64,000 bases of DNA from Epiperipatus broadwayi (GCA_028023455.1 JAQFVV010006221.1:1866001-1930000), one strand, 5' to 3'; counted from the first letter of the stretch, positions 37,651-49,904 are shown. Translations and numbers: made by a program. The notes: generated from the sequence alone by a model not told the origin.

Positions 37651-38559
37651 GAATATGGAAACAAAATTATTAGAAATGGAATAATCCCAATTTTTTTTAT
37701 ATATAAATAAATCTTATTAAGACTAAACAAAAATCCACAAAATGTGAATTTAAATTCATTTAAGAAGTCAATAGGATTATAATTAATCAGTTTGAAGGAT
37801 GAAAGTGTTAAGGAGGATAATATACAAAATAGATATGGTCTTAAAAATATATTTGAGAAATGAATGCTTAGAAATAAATCATAGCTTTCTTCTTAGAACC
37901 ATAAGGAAGTATACCATTACCATGAAAATGGAGACTGACGACTTGAACAAGTTGTTCCATTCAGAAGTGAATGACAACTAAAACATTTAATGGATGCCAG
38001 AGAAAATCCAATCAGTCTTAAGGTTAAAGAGCAGAATTGATACCATTAGATAAACCTACACATAAATAATGCATAGGTTAGCTGAAAGAAAATTTAGCTG
38101 CAGATAATCAGTTTCCACTATATGAGCCTTTGATATACCATCCTAGAAATAATGAATACGATCTTAAGGGACTTAGATCTAATAGCACCAAATATATTAA
38201 CAAAGACACATTGTGTAAAAAAGTAAATAAATACATATATACTCCTAAAAGTGAAACGAAAGCAAGTAATCAAAATTTCTAGTCCGACATGATAGGCCAA
38301 TAATTGCACGAGTCAAGATTTTTTTTTGAAAAAAGGAAAAAAAAAATCTTTCAAGGGAATGAAGCCAAAAACAAAACGAACATACCCCAACCTTATTACA
38401 CCAACCACTGATTATACTCACAAAACACCTATAGGTCAAGGAAAAGATCGAATAGAGGAATGAAATGCTACTAAAGAGTGAAAAACAAAATATAAACAAA
38501 ACTAAATCGAATCATCAATTGAGAATTAAAACAAATATATTTTAATCTCTTAAGTGGGG

Positions 38560-40576
38560 GGTAAGAATACATTTAAACCGAGCACACAACCATTACCACC
38601 AGCAATTGTGAAAAGCATATTATTGATTATAAATTAATAAGTTTGTGTAAAATTGTCAGTTAAAATTATATTATTGACAATACTGATTTATATGTATATC
38701 AAACTCCTAAACGCAAGCAAGTAAAAATCTCGAAAAACAAAAGAAAGAAATCATTAATATTAATTTTTTTGTGTGTTTATTAATCCAGCATAAAATTCTA
38801 TAAAGATCAACATGACATCAACAATGAAAGCAAAGCATAACGTGAAATTCATGCATCGATGAATAAAACATGACAAACACTTTGATTTTTTTTAAAGAAA
38901 AAAGGAAAGCAAATAAATTACGTCATCAAGAAAAGTTACTTGATAAATTCTTAAAATCAATTTATTTGTCATATTAATTATTCTCAATATTAAAGTTCAT
39001 AAGCCACTACAATTGCAATTTGAGGAAGTTGATTAAAGAACCGACCTTAATTCTTTAAAGCTTATATTTCTAAAACAAGTGATAAGCTAGAAAAGATCAA
39101 ATAATGCATGGCTATGAAGCGATAAAAATCGTGGAATGAAACTGCTCGTCATACAAACAAGAGTTTCTGATATGATTATCATTTAAAATTAACATCCATG
39201 ATGACCATGCTAACAAAAGATTACAATGTGCTAGTGAAATAAAAAAATTATCTCAGCACAGCAAAGATAGTTTATAAAAGGGTCCGAGTCACCAACATGA
39301 AGATCCAGATGGTGACTGAAGATCATTTGATGGACTACCATCCAGTTCATGAAAAGGAACTTTCCTAAAGGCAAAGATACTTGGACATTTTGTAATATGA
39401 ACTACAAGACTTTGAACTATGGTTAGGCTGTGCTGAATTCACACCCCAAGTTATATATTTTTTTCTATTCTTATTTCACTTGTTAAATTGTTTTCTTTCT
39501 TTTGAAACAGTCAATCCATCCAACCATCAATTATTCTGGAGGGAGGGGAGCCATCAATTCTTTTTTTTTCATTTAATAATAAAATTTAGGTGCAAACTCC
39601 CAAACTTGCTGACTTGAAAGAGTGAGACTTATTCAATATTAAGCACTCACAATTTGGCAGTTACAATATTTTTTAAGCTCAATATTTGGGTTCAATTAAT
39701 TTAATTATTTGTTGTTTGGAATGCATGACTAACTTTTGAATGATTGGTCTGTCCTATCATAGATCTATATGATACCAGAAGAGGCGGGGATTCAGGATTT
39801 ATAAGCAACTGTCAATAGATCACAAAATATAGGTAGACAGAGTAGAAATTAATGACTAAATGATTTCATGAAATCTTAGCAAAAAGTTAATCGTTAAAAT
39901 ATAATTTTAAAATTGTCTTCGATATATATTTCAATTTGTTAAATTAGAACGGGGAACCAACATCCTTCGTAAGGATCAAAGGTATGGATTAATTAAGTCA
40001 CTGAACACAAATAATGGATGATCATGCTTATGCAATCATTAATTGTTAAATGCATACACCACTTTGTTATAAAAAAAATGTATGAACAGCGATCATCACT
40101 AAAATTAATTTTTAAATATTAAATCAAATTAGTTATTTGATCTTTCTATTTTTCAATTAATCACACTAGACAGATATCCAATGCACACATCAGATATGGA
40201 ATAATCATACCTTGAAATAGAGTACATGTACATTCTCCCTAAGTTTGAACTCTATGGTATAGTGAGGATCAAGAGGTGAAGTTATGCAAATCCCATCGTA
40301 TTCAATCATTAATCATCATGGACCACTTCCTAAAACTTAGATAAATCATCACACAACTGACTTGCCATATCATGTTTAAGGTCCTACCTGGAAGACCAAG
40401 TGGGTGACCATAGTTAAATACACCTCTCAAGCATAATAGTTCATCCGTTACATATGCCGTCAAATCTGTGGGGCTCTCAAATAAGAGCATGGCAGTATAG
40501 ATTTAGATGTAGTGTAACCAATCATGGTGGCATAAATCACATTTCCAATCTATTACATAAGACCACCCCATTGTAA
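38560..40576 (+). repeat. 3' LTR of Gypsy element 2
   Basis: It is preceded by AAGTGGGGGG (38552-38560), a good polypurine tract, and aligns with 33498-35525. It ends ATTGTAA before the TATAT duplication. Confidence 0.87.
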
Positions 40577-40664
40577 TATATTTAGAAATTCTAGATACTT
40601 TCTCACCCACTCTGATGAACTATCAAGTCTACTGACAGGTAAAGTCGGGACCTATTCTGTTACA
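40577..40664 (+). repeat. 3' LTR of Gypsy element 1, last part
   Basis: It continues the alignment to the 5' LTR end (ACTTTCTCACCCACT, then CTATCAAGTCTACT) and ends TTACA. Confidence 0.82.
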
Positions 40665-41920
40665 CTACATTCTCAATATTGCATTAGATATATTTTATTC
40701 CAATGAAATATTAAACATATATAAATATAACAACATACATATTTAAGACATTAAATATTTGTGTATTGTTTATGTTCTATTACTTATGAATGCAGTAAAT
40801 AAAATATATAAAGAAATTAATAACTTTATCAGAATTATAAAATTTATTATTTACACATGTATTTTAAATGAATAGAATTGATTTATAAATTTATGCTGCA
40901 AAAATAGTGCATTTCTTGCTTGAACATTCATTGTCACAGCAACCTATTTCAATGCTCTTAGACTAATGCACTTCCTATTAAAACTAATTATGAAATAAAA
41001 AGACAATTTTTTTTTTATTATCATTGTCATCAACATTACACCAAATACTGAACACCAAAAATCAGTCACGATCTGATACATGTAAAATTAACGAAAAAAA
41101 TGACTTAAAAGGTATATTGGACAAACTACAGAATAATATAATATATAACTTTGATTCCTTTGGTCATTAGAAAACATTCTGATGTAAAAATAAAATGTCA
41201 GTTGCTGCCAAGATTTTTACAAACAATAACTTTACTGATTATTTTTCAGCATGTAGTCATTGTTTACAAAATTAACATTTTGGCAGATATTGACACAGTA
41301 TTGGTGATATTTTGTTGGCATTAAAACAGCTCAAAATTATATATAAAAAAAAAAGGATTGCATAGAAAGATGACATTCCATATTCATTTTAAAAGAAGTG
41401 CTGAACACTAGCTTCAGTTTTTAATATCTCTTTGCAGCAAGCTATTTTTCTAATTCATGCAAAGTTATACCAATAAGAAAATGAAATCACAATTATTAAA
41501 ATATAAATGTATTTCTAAGCTATATATAATTGGAAAAAATCTTTGAAAAATATGTATATAAGATAATTTAGATATGTATCAAAAACGTAACATGTATTCA
41601 TATATAAATCTATTGATACCAATTTGATAAATATTTAAGATGCTTTGTAAATGCTATTGACAACAGACAACAATTAGATGTTATTTAATTTAACTGGAGT
41701 AAAGCTTTTAACAGGGTAAATCACTCTTGGTTTCAACATTGCATCTGGTTTTTCTCATTAGCTTCTGATGTGCTTGTCTTATTTCTTATAGGCCTAGTTT
41801 TGTATCTCATGGAATTACAAAGTTATTTTATATATGATGATCACTGCCAAAAAAACTAGCGTTTCATTATTGCTGGTATTTAACTAGAAAAAAAAAGTTT
41901 TACAAGAAGAATTTAAGTTC
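40665..41920. other. AT-rich intergenic stretch
   Basis: No gene, RNA or classified repeat is supported. Confidence 0.5.
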
Positions 41921-41932
41921 AACTATCTCTGT

Positions 41933-42040
41933 CAAGCATTGTTAGCCAAGAGGTAGCGCAGCCACCTTGCAAGCAAGCAGTTGTTTGCAGACGGTTGTTG
42001 CGGGTTCGCCTCCCAGTCGATGCTATGACATATGAAAAAA
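41933..42040 (+). mobile_element. tRNA-derived SINE with 12-bp target duplications
   Basis: A perfect duplication AACTATCTCTGT flanks it (41921-41932 and 42041-42052). It contains a good A box, TAGCCAAGAGG (41943-41953), and a B box, GGTTCGCCTCC (42003-42013), and ends in an A-rich tail. Long duplications and an A tail fit LINE-driven retrotransposition. Spacing between the boxes is longer than in a plain tRNA, so it is not a functional tRNA gene. The parental tRNA cannot be named. Confidence 0.9.
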
Positions 42041-42052
42041 AACTATCTCTGT

Positions 42053-43074
42053 AAATTATATAAGCGTAGATAAGTCTAAATAGTCAATGATTAAAATATT
42101 TCAGTCATGAAAAGATGTTTTAATTAATTGCTTTGCTAAAATATTTTAAACTTTGTTAATTAGTTAAATTTAAAAGGTAGCTAATCATATTGGAGAAGTT
42201 GGGATTATTTAATACAAGTTAGAATAACTAGATTAATACCTGAATTAACCCTAATACTAATTAAATGTTAAATAGTTAATATAATTCAAATAAATTATTT
42301 ATTTAATCTGATTCATCATAGTAATCAGTCAATTTATTAAACAGTATTAAAACTAAATAGGTTTAATTTAGAAATAGGTAGGTTTATTGCAATTCAAAGA
42401 AACGGTTTAAAAGATATGGGGCGATTTCTGAATATGTGAGTGTGCATGCTTATAGTAGTAAGTTTAAATTTATTTGTTAATGGAAATATTTCTTTAGTTT
42501 GTAAAATTTAATATTATCTAGAGTATTTTTGTTTAGTTAAAAATTTTAAAGTGTTAGTGAACCTCTGCAATTATTCATTCATATAATTTAAGAGAGTTTA
42601 AAGAAGCTAATAAAATTAGATATTTATTTTATTTAGCAATATAACTTGGTTAATAGTAAATTCCTAGACTGTCCCATGATCGTCTGATTTACTACTAAAT
42701 TTAGATTTAAACTATAAAGACCAAACAACTGTCAATTTAATGGTGAAGAAATGAATAGGAAATGAGGTTTAGGATAGGTACACACATTTGTGGAGAAGTG
42801 TATTAAAAGAGCAGAGAAGATAAGCATCAAAAGGGCAATGACAGCAAAAGGAAAGAAGCAAAGTGAAGGGAAAAGAATTTATTTTCTCACCACCAATAAG
42901 AATTACAGATGAAGTAATACTTTGAAAAGTAAAAATAAAGTTTAACTTTTTTTTTTTTTCTGTTAAAATAAAAATAAATACATAAAACTATATCAGGTAC
43001 TGGTTCTCATCCAAAGTTAATCAGGGAATTTAAATCAAATGTTAAAGAGAGAATTTATAAACAATATATTAATT
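42053..43074. other. AT-rich intergenic stretch
   Basis: No gene, RNA or classified repeat is supported. Confidence 0.5.
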
Positions 43075-43177
43075 AACAGAGCAAAACTCTCCATACAGTA
43101 TTGCCACCTGTGCTAAACAGAGTAATCAATGGATGCCAGAAGGCTTGTGCATAAAATCCCTATCTAATGCCTACTCA

Positions 43178-43236
43178 TCCAATATCCCCAGACTAGTTTC
43201 TGGCTTGTGGCCTTCATCAGTGAGGAGCTTTGGATC
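43178..43236 (-). ncRNA. Candidate hammerhead ribozyme, minus arm
   Basis: On the minus strand CTGATGA lies at 43220-43214, GAAA at 43200-43197, and GTC ends at 43191. Stem II GGC/GCC with loop CACAA and the two-part stem I are retained. U at position 7 is the canonical base, unlike the 2.4-kb copy. The A-A mismatch at the base of stem II persists. Confidence 0.52.
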
Positions 43237-43849
43237 TGAGAGCACTGCATCTAGATCTTAGGATCTAATGCAACCCTCTAGCAACTACCTTTTATCTCTA
43301 CTTAACTACAAAACTATGAGAATGAAATTGAAAACACAAAAAATATTTTCAATCTAAGCTCAATAGCTTATATAGTCATATGGGTCTGAACTCAGTTCAG
43401 CACCCATACATTTTGGTGTCTTTGGCTCTTTTACAACCATAGACACCACTAAACCATTAAGCATCACATGATCACATTTCCTATACTAGCACATTAATTG
43501 TTGATAAACAGAGCAAAACAGGTGGCAATACTGTATGGAGAGTTTTGCTCTGTTTATCAACAATTAATGTGCTAGTATAGGAAATGTGATCATGTGATGC
43601 TTAATGGTTTAACACCAATCCTGCCTAATAGGATAGTGGTGGCTATGGTTGTAAAAGAGCCAAAGACACCAAAATGTATGGGTGCTGAACTGAGTTCAGA
43701 CCCATATGACTATATAAGCTATTGAGCTTAGATTGAAAATATTTTTTGTGTTTTCAATTTCATTCTCATAGTTTTGTAGTTAAGTAGAGATAAAAGGTAG
43801 TTGCTAGAGGGTTGCATTAGATCCTAAGATCTAGATGCAGTGCTCTCAG

Positions 43850-43908
43850 ATTCAAAGCTTCTCACTGATGAAGGCCACAAGCCAGAAACTAGTCTGGGGA
43901 TATTGGAT
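43850..43908 (+). ncRNA. Candidate hammerhead ribozyme, plus arm
   Basis: CTGATGA is at 43865-43871, GAAA at 43885-43888, and GTC ends at 43894. Stem I pairs 43859-43864 with 43895-43900, and 43850-43855 with 43903-43908. Relative to the 2.4-kb copy, two C-to-T changes turn G-C pairs into G-T wobbles, so pairing is kept. Confidence 0.52.
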
Positions 43909-44066
43909 GAGTAGGCATTAGATAGGGATTTTATGCACAAGCCTTCTGGCATCCATTGATTACTCTGTTTAGCACAGGTGGCAATACTGTATGGAGAGTT
44001 TTGCTCTGTTTATCAACAATTAATGTGCTAGTATAGGAAATGTGATCATGTGATGCTTAATGGTTT

Positions 44067-46875
44067 AATATATTGTCTAAAGATGAAAAAAAGCAGTTTT
44101 CCAGAGCTAAAATGTTGGTGTTCCATTTAAATTATCCTAATTCAGTTAAAAACTTTATTTGGAAGATGAGGTATTGGAAGTTTATCTTGCCATTGACTAC
44201 AATGATTTTAGTATTCTGCTATAACTTGCTCAGATGATTTATCAGAAACTTTTAAAATGTTTGTCTCAGATAAAATTCTTTAAAAAAATTATTCTTGAAA
44301 GAGAAAACCCTTGTGAACACTAATGATTTTATCGTAATAATTAAATAATTGCTTATCATATTGACTAAAAAGGAAATTTTGAATGATAAAGTTATTGAGA
44401 CTTTGATAAATATTCCTAAATTTGAAGTTATTGATATGGAATTTATATCTGATACAGTGTTAAATAATTAACAAAATATTGTTTTTTATGAAATAACTGT
44501 ACATAAGTTACTTTAAATAAACACATTTAAAAAAGGAAGTTTTAACCAAAACCACTATAGGTAAATACTTGAATAAACATGTTACATGTAAATGTTTCAT
44601 TCAGAAAAATTGCTTAATTATAGAACATGTGATGAATGCTGTATTAATATTACTTAAAAATCTATCTAACTTAAAAAAGAAATGTTAAGATTAAACCACT
44701 ATATTAAATATTGTGTGGAGAAAATCCTGCTTGAATTAGAAAGAATGTGTATGAAATCAGTGTAATGTGTTAAAGAAATGTTGAACTGTTCAGTCCAAGT
44801 ATATGTAGAATTCACAAAATAATAGCCATTCATTTATATCGTGTGCATGTGCTAATCTCTATAGAAGAAAAAACTGTCAATGCAGATGCATTTGTTGAAC
44901 AATATTACCAGTGTGCGGAGAACCTGTGTTGAACTACCTGTGATTGGACCAGGAATTGTGCTAGATCAAGAATTTGAGTATATTTATAAGAAAAGTTTTT
45001 GGCAAAATTTATGCTTGAAATTTAAGTTATACATTATAACTTATTATTAGCTATTTTAAATATTAATTCTAGTTTGATATTTTAGGAGTTATTATCTAGC
45101 ATGCCTAACAGAGGTTCGCTTATTATTAGTTACCATTAATGATACTATGCTATATGAGTTAGTATTAAGAATAGTGCAATGTTCATTATTACGAGGCATA
45201 TTTATAATGAATATTATACATTAATGAGTGATGTATATTTCTTCTTTTAATTGCTTAAGGCTACATTTTTATCATATACTACACAATTAATATTACTTTA
45301 TCAGTTTTATATATTAATTTAGTATTGTTTATTGAGTTTAGAATTCCTCTCTAGTATATGTATGTTGTCTAAACTTGTGCATTTCCAAGGTATGTGAATT
45401 TTATTTCTACTTTGATGGTTTAAAGATTGAGATTGGCTTTATTTTATTAGGAGATAGTGTTAATCACTGATTTTCAGTATGAAGGTCATTGATGTTTTAT
45501 TTTGAAGTGTATCATCCTCTTCAGGAACACTTTTAACTCCCTAAGTGTAGGTTGAGTTTTGATTACAATCTATTTTGATGTACTTTGCCAGCAGTACATT
45601 AAATAAAATTTTTGATTTATTCAAAATTATAATTTTTTATTATTCGGCCTAAATAAGCAATGTGCATCATAATCATCATCCAGAAGCAAGTCATTACTGA
45701 ACTGGATAAGATCACTTTGTCGGGATGTGGGCATATACATGTAACCTCCGAGAATGATTTAAACTTTAATGATCATAAAATAAATGCATAGTTTGTTAAG
45801 CTATAGATTATAAAATTATAGCCTCGTTTAGGGCATATATTTTGCAAAATATAAAGCATTCACCATAAATTTATTAAAGCTATATTACTAATGGCACAGA
45901 ATATTTATTGAGTATTTGATTTGATGGGTAAATTTTCTTATATTAGAAGTGCATGTCCACCTAAGACCATCCTAGGTTAAGGATATTTAGATGATTATGT
46001 GATGCTTAAAAGTGTTAATTGGAGTAAATTTTGACTTGTAATGTATTCTTCTGTAATTGCACAAGACTGTTGTAAAATTTTTTTGATTCTTTGTAACAGA
46101 CTTCCCTGGTTTTTCATGTTTATAAAATTTTGTTCATTGTAAATGTTTTGTTTAATCTGGTGGTGTCTTAATGTTCTTGTTATTCACTAAATCCATATCC
46201 AAAAATGTAGACATTATATACTTTATAATGCAAATATTTATTCAGACACAAATTAAATGTTAAACTATTTAATTGATAATTGTTTGCAGATATGAAGAGT
46301 GCATTAAATAAAATATTCATTTATTCTATTGACCACTTTAAATTGAAAAAAAAAACTGCATTTATAATCAATTATTGTTAATTTCCATGTAAAAAAAATT
46401 GAATATTTTGGGTGGACCTAAAATCCCTTTCCCACACTTGGTATTTGAATGCTATCCTAGAGGATCATTATATTATTCCAAATTTAGAGTTTGATGCAAT
46501 TTTGTCTTAATTATTTATTAAATTCTTATTATTCAATAGGTAGACATTAACTTGCTGATTAAGTGTATGTCTTCTCATGTCTATTACTAGGATATCATTC
46601 AATATATTCATAAAACATTGAAAAATTCATTTTAAAGATAAGAACCCCAAGATGATACTATAATTCTCGATAACATCTATTCCAAAAAGCAATGTGACCT
46701 AATGAATCATGAAGATTTCTAAAGTTAACTATTTATTAAATGTAATCTGATCATAGCAATATGACAATGGAGTTAGATGTAAGAGTATGCTGTAGGGGGA
46801 AGATGGAACAGATTTCTTATGAAAGAAATTGTACCCTTGTGTAATGAATAGTTTTAATCGTTGGCAAGAGTTGAG
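44067..46875. other. AT-rich intergenic stretch
   Basis: No gene, RNA or classified repeat is supported across these 2.8 kb. Confidence 0.5.
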
Positions 46876-47080
46876 ATTTCTCCTTAAATTTATTTATACT
46901 TTATGTTAGTAAATATTGTAATTGTTGTTCTCAGCATAAATTACGGTAGCAATGAACTCTCAGCTTTAGCTAGCTTATATTAATCAGGAATTCTCCTCTT
47001 AAATTTATTTATACTTTATAATGTTAGTAAATATTGTAATTGTTCTGTTCTCAGCATAACATACAGTAGCAAGGAATGAA
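46876..47080. repeat. Tandem duplication of about 113 bp
   Basis: TCTCCTTAAATTTATTTATA near 46879 recurs near 46991 and both copies run through TTCTCAGCATAA to TAGCAA(GG)AATGAA. The second copy is cut by element B. The rest of that copy (CTCTCAGCTTTAGCTAGCTT) resumes after element B at 49674. Confidence 0.85.
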
Positions 47081-49667
47081 TGGTTGGCATCCGATCCTTC
47101 GTGTCAGCTGCGGGATGGCGCTATTTCTAGCTAAATTTCTAGAAATATGCAGTTTCTGCGGCCGCACCCAAGCCTTTAAGCATCTTTCTAAAATAAATCC
47201 TAGAAAGATTGTTAACTTGGAGTGAAGTCTTCTTTCTACACTAAAGGGTAGAATGTTATTTCGGAGTTGTCTTCTTTCTACAAAAAAACCTAGAATGTTA
47301 ACTCAGCTTAGCGGTTAACGGTGTGGCTTTTTCTGATGCTAAAAGCAGAGGAAAATGTCGTAGTTGTTTGTATCATGCACTACATCATAATGATGTTATG
47401 CATTTTATGTAACAATATTGTACCAGGGTGTGTTAAGTCGATTGTGTCAAAATTATTTAAATTTTCATTGGGGCCTTTTTTTTTTAAGACGAATTGATGT
47501 ACTGTTACCATTTCACAATTTTAACAGTCGTGATTGTTCCTCATAAAGCTGTAAGCCTCCTAAATTCTCTATTAGGGTGAGGTAGCATAAATTGTTTTGA
47601 CGATTACGCTATGAGTCACGTTTTAGCGAGAAATTTTCCGAGACTAAGAAGATGGCTAATTCAAACACAGAAAACTTGAAAAGATGGGAATTCCCAGAGA
47701 TGGAAGCCGGCGCTGGAACATTTCTACAGCAGAAAAACATCCTGCTGAAAGAAAAGATTGGATTGTGAGGCAAATATATGCAGATTTGAGGTCCAAAAAC
47801 ATCTTTTGACTTTCATTTGTAAGTCTCGTTGCCGACGGAAATGTTCACTTCGTAAAGGGCAGCTTGTTTGAGGGAATCCAAGTGGCCTTTGTCAAATGTA
47901 AAAAATAAAAGTAACTTAAATTTTTATTTAAACATACATCAGCCTTCTCCCAATAATTGTTGTCGGAAATCAAATGTAAAATAAGTGTAACTAAAATTTT
48001 TATTTAAACATACCCCCAAGAGCACCGATTCTCCTAATAATTGTTGTCGTCGGCAATCAAATGTCAAATAAAAGTAACATAAATTATTCTTTAATCATAC
48101 GGGGAAAAAACCCCTCCCACTAATTGTTGTCAGCAAAAAAATGTGAACCAATAAAAGTAAGACCATAAATTATTATTTAAACATAACCCAAATTACTATT
48201 TGAACATAGACAAAAAAAGACCCATTCTTGTCAATAAAAATTAAAGAAACAAACTATTATAGTCCCTTTAAAGAAACAAACTATTATAGTCCCATTGTCA
48301 AGCCAAATATTATTTGGGAAACCAAAATAATTTATAAACGAAAAAAAGGAAAATCGGTTGTCAATCAAATGTAACCAATAAAACTATTTAAACATACACA
48401 CACAAAAAACCCTTCTGCCAATAATTGTTGTCGGCAATCAAATGTAAAATAAAAGAACGTAAATTTAATCGTACACAAAAACACCCCTCCCACTAATTGT
48501 TGTCAGCAATCAAATGTAAAGCACTAAAAGGTAAATTATTTTTTAAACATAACCCAAATTACTATTTGAACATACACCAAAAAAAGACCCGTTCTTGTCA
48601 ATAAAAATGAAAGAAACAACTATTATTGTCCCATTGTCAAAAATATTATTTGGGAAATCAAAATAATTTATAAATGAAAGTCAAATCGGTTGTCAATCAA
48701 ATGTAACCAATAAAAGTAACTTAACATTTTATTTAAACATACACAAAAAAAAAACCCATTCTCCCAATAATTGTTATCGGCAATCAAATGTGAAATAAAA
48801 GTAACGTAAATTATTATTGAATCATAACCCCAAAACACCCCTCCCACTAATTATCAATCAAATGAACACCACTAAAAATAACGTAAACTATTATTTAAAC
48901 ATACACTCCTCCCAATGATTGTTGTCGACAATCATACCCCCCCCCCCAATAATTAGTGTCAATCAAATGTAAACCAATAAAAGACTGTAAATTGTTTAAA
49001 CATAACCCAAATTACTATTTGAACATACACCAAAAAACATCCTCTTGTCAATAAAAATTAAAGAAACAACTATTATTGTCCCATTGTCAAAAATATTTAT
49101 ACATGGAACCAAAACCATAATTTATAAACGAAAGTAAGTCAAATTGGTTGTCAATCAAATGTACACCAATAAAAGTAACTTAAATTTTATTTAAACATAC
49201 ACACACACATGAAAAAAAAACTTCCAATAATTGTCGGCAATCAAATGTAAATCTATAACAGTAACGTAAATTATTATTTAATCATACACAAAAACACCCC
49301 TCCCACTAATTGTTATCAGCAATCAAATGTAAACGTATAAAAGTAACGTAAATTATTTAAAGATCCATAAAAAAACGAGTTCTCTCTTGAATTTTGTCAA
49401 TCAAATTTTAAAAAAGTTATACTATTTAAAAAAAACACAAATTACTATTTGAACACACACCAAAAAAGACCCTCTTGTCAATAAAAATTAAAAAAAAACA
49501 ACTATTATTATCCCATTGTCAAAAATATTGGGGAAAAATAATTCAGAAATGAAAGAAACAAAAACAGTCAATATAGAGAATTGCTAGCCCGGGAACGTTA
49601 TATTAATGTGTTTTTGGTTAGAAATAGCGCCATCCTGCGGCTGACACGAAGAATCAGATGAGAACCA
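47081..49667. mobile_element. Large non-coding inverted-repeat element B (2587 bp)
   Basis: Inverted termini of about 48 bp start TGGTT and share TTCGTGTCAG and GGATGGCGCTATTTCT. A 6-bp target duplication AATGAA lies at 47075-47080 and 49668-49673, and the uninterrupted target (GCAATGAACTCTCAGC) survives in the neighbouring duplicate at about 46955. The interior from about 47880 is a degenerate tandem array built on TTGTTGTCGGCAATCAAATG units, with a longer module (CTTGTCAATAAAAATTAAAG ... CTATTATTGTCCCATTGTCA) recurring near 48220, 48590, 49045 and 49470. No transposase. Motifs shared with element A suggest one superfamily. Superfamily not assigned. Confidence 0.85.
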
Positions 49668-49904
49668 AATGAACTCTCAGCTTTAGCTAGCTTATATTAG
49701 CCAGAACAATAGCCTTAACTTGTTAGCTGTAGCTTTATATAACTTGGATCCTCTTTCCCTAGATATATATCACAAAATTAGATTGCCTCAAGAAAGTATT
49801 CTTGGACAACATCCTTTTCATTTTATTTTTTGGATATAGAATTCCTATGGTCAATAACATTTTTTTGTCTTACTGTTATAAAATTGTACAAAACCATTGT
49901 TAAT

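Larger units (their letters stand above)
33498..40576 (+). mobile_element. Gypsy element 2, nested in the 3' LTR of element 1
   Basis: LTRs are 33498 to about 35525 and 38560-40576, both about 2.0 kb and homologous. A 5-bp target duplication TATAT flanks the element (33493-33497 and 40577-40581); removing the insert restores GAATATATTTAG, matching GAGTATATTTAG in the other LTR of element 1. The 3-kb interior keeps gag-like sequence and the C-terminal tip of integrase but no protease, RT or RNase H, so it is an internally deleted relative of element 1. Movement would have needed proteins from another copy. Confidence 0.9.
21981..40664 (+). mobile_element. Ty3/Gypsy retrotransposon 1, interrupted by a second element
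   Basis: The 5' LTR is 21981-24048, the internal region 24049-31339, and the 3' LTR is split into 31340-33497 and 40577-40664 by a second LTR element. The two LTRs of element 1 align across their length with many substitutions and small indels, so the insertion is old. Pol order is protease, RT, RNase H, integrase, as in Ty3/Gypsy. All frames are broken. A non-coding inverted-repeat element (28968-30637) sits just after integrase, and a hammerhead-family fragment (32414-32515) inside the 3' LTR. A clean target duplication at the outer ends was not found. Confidence 0.9.
43075..44066. repeat. Giant inverted dimer of the 453-bp hammerhead repeat
   Basis: Arms 43075-43519 (minus-oriented unit) and 43542-44010 (plus-oriented unit) are nearly identical in inverted orientation, with a 22-bp spacer. 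The left arm lacks 24 bp (ACACCAATCCTGCCTAATAG region) present in the right arm. After the right arm the + unit continues in tandem to about 44066; the phrase AGGTGGCAATACTG recurs at 456 bp (43520 and 43976). Each arm carries a hammerhead-like core with canonical CTGATGA. A transcript through it would form a hairpin of more than 400 bp. Confidence 0.88.

Noticed and set aside
47652-47770. Short frame starting MANSNTENLKRWEFPEME inside element B
   Set aside because: Only about 38 residues before a stop, with no relative recognised; too little to call a gene.
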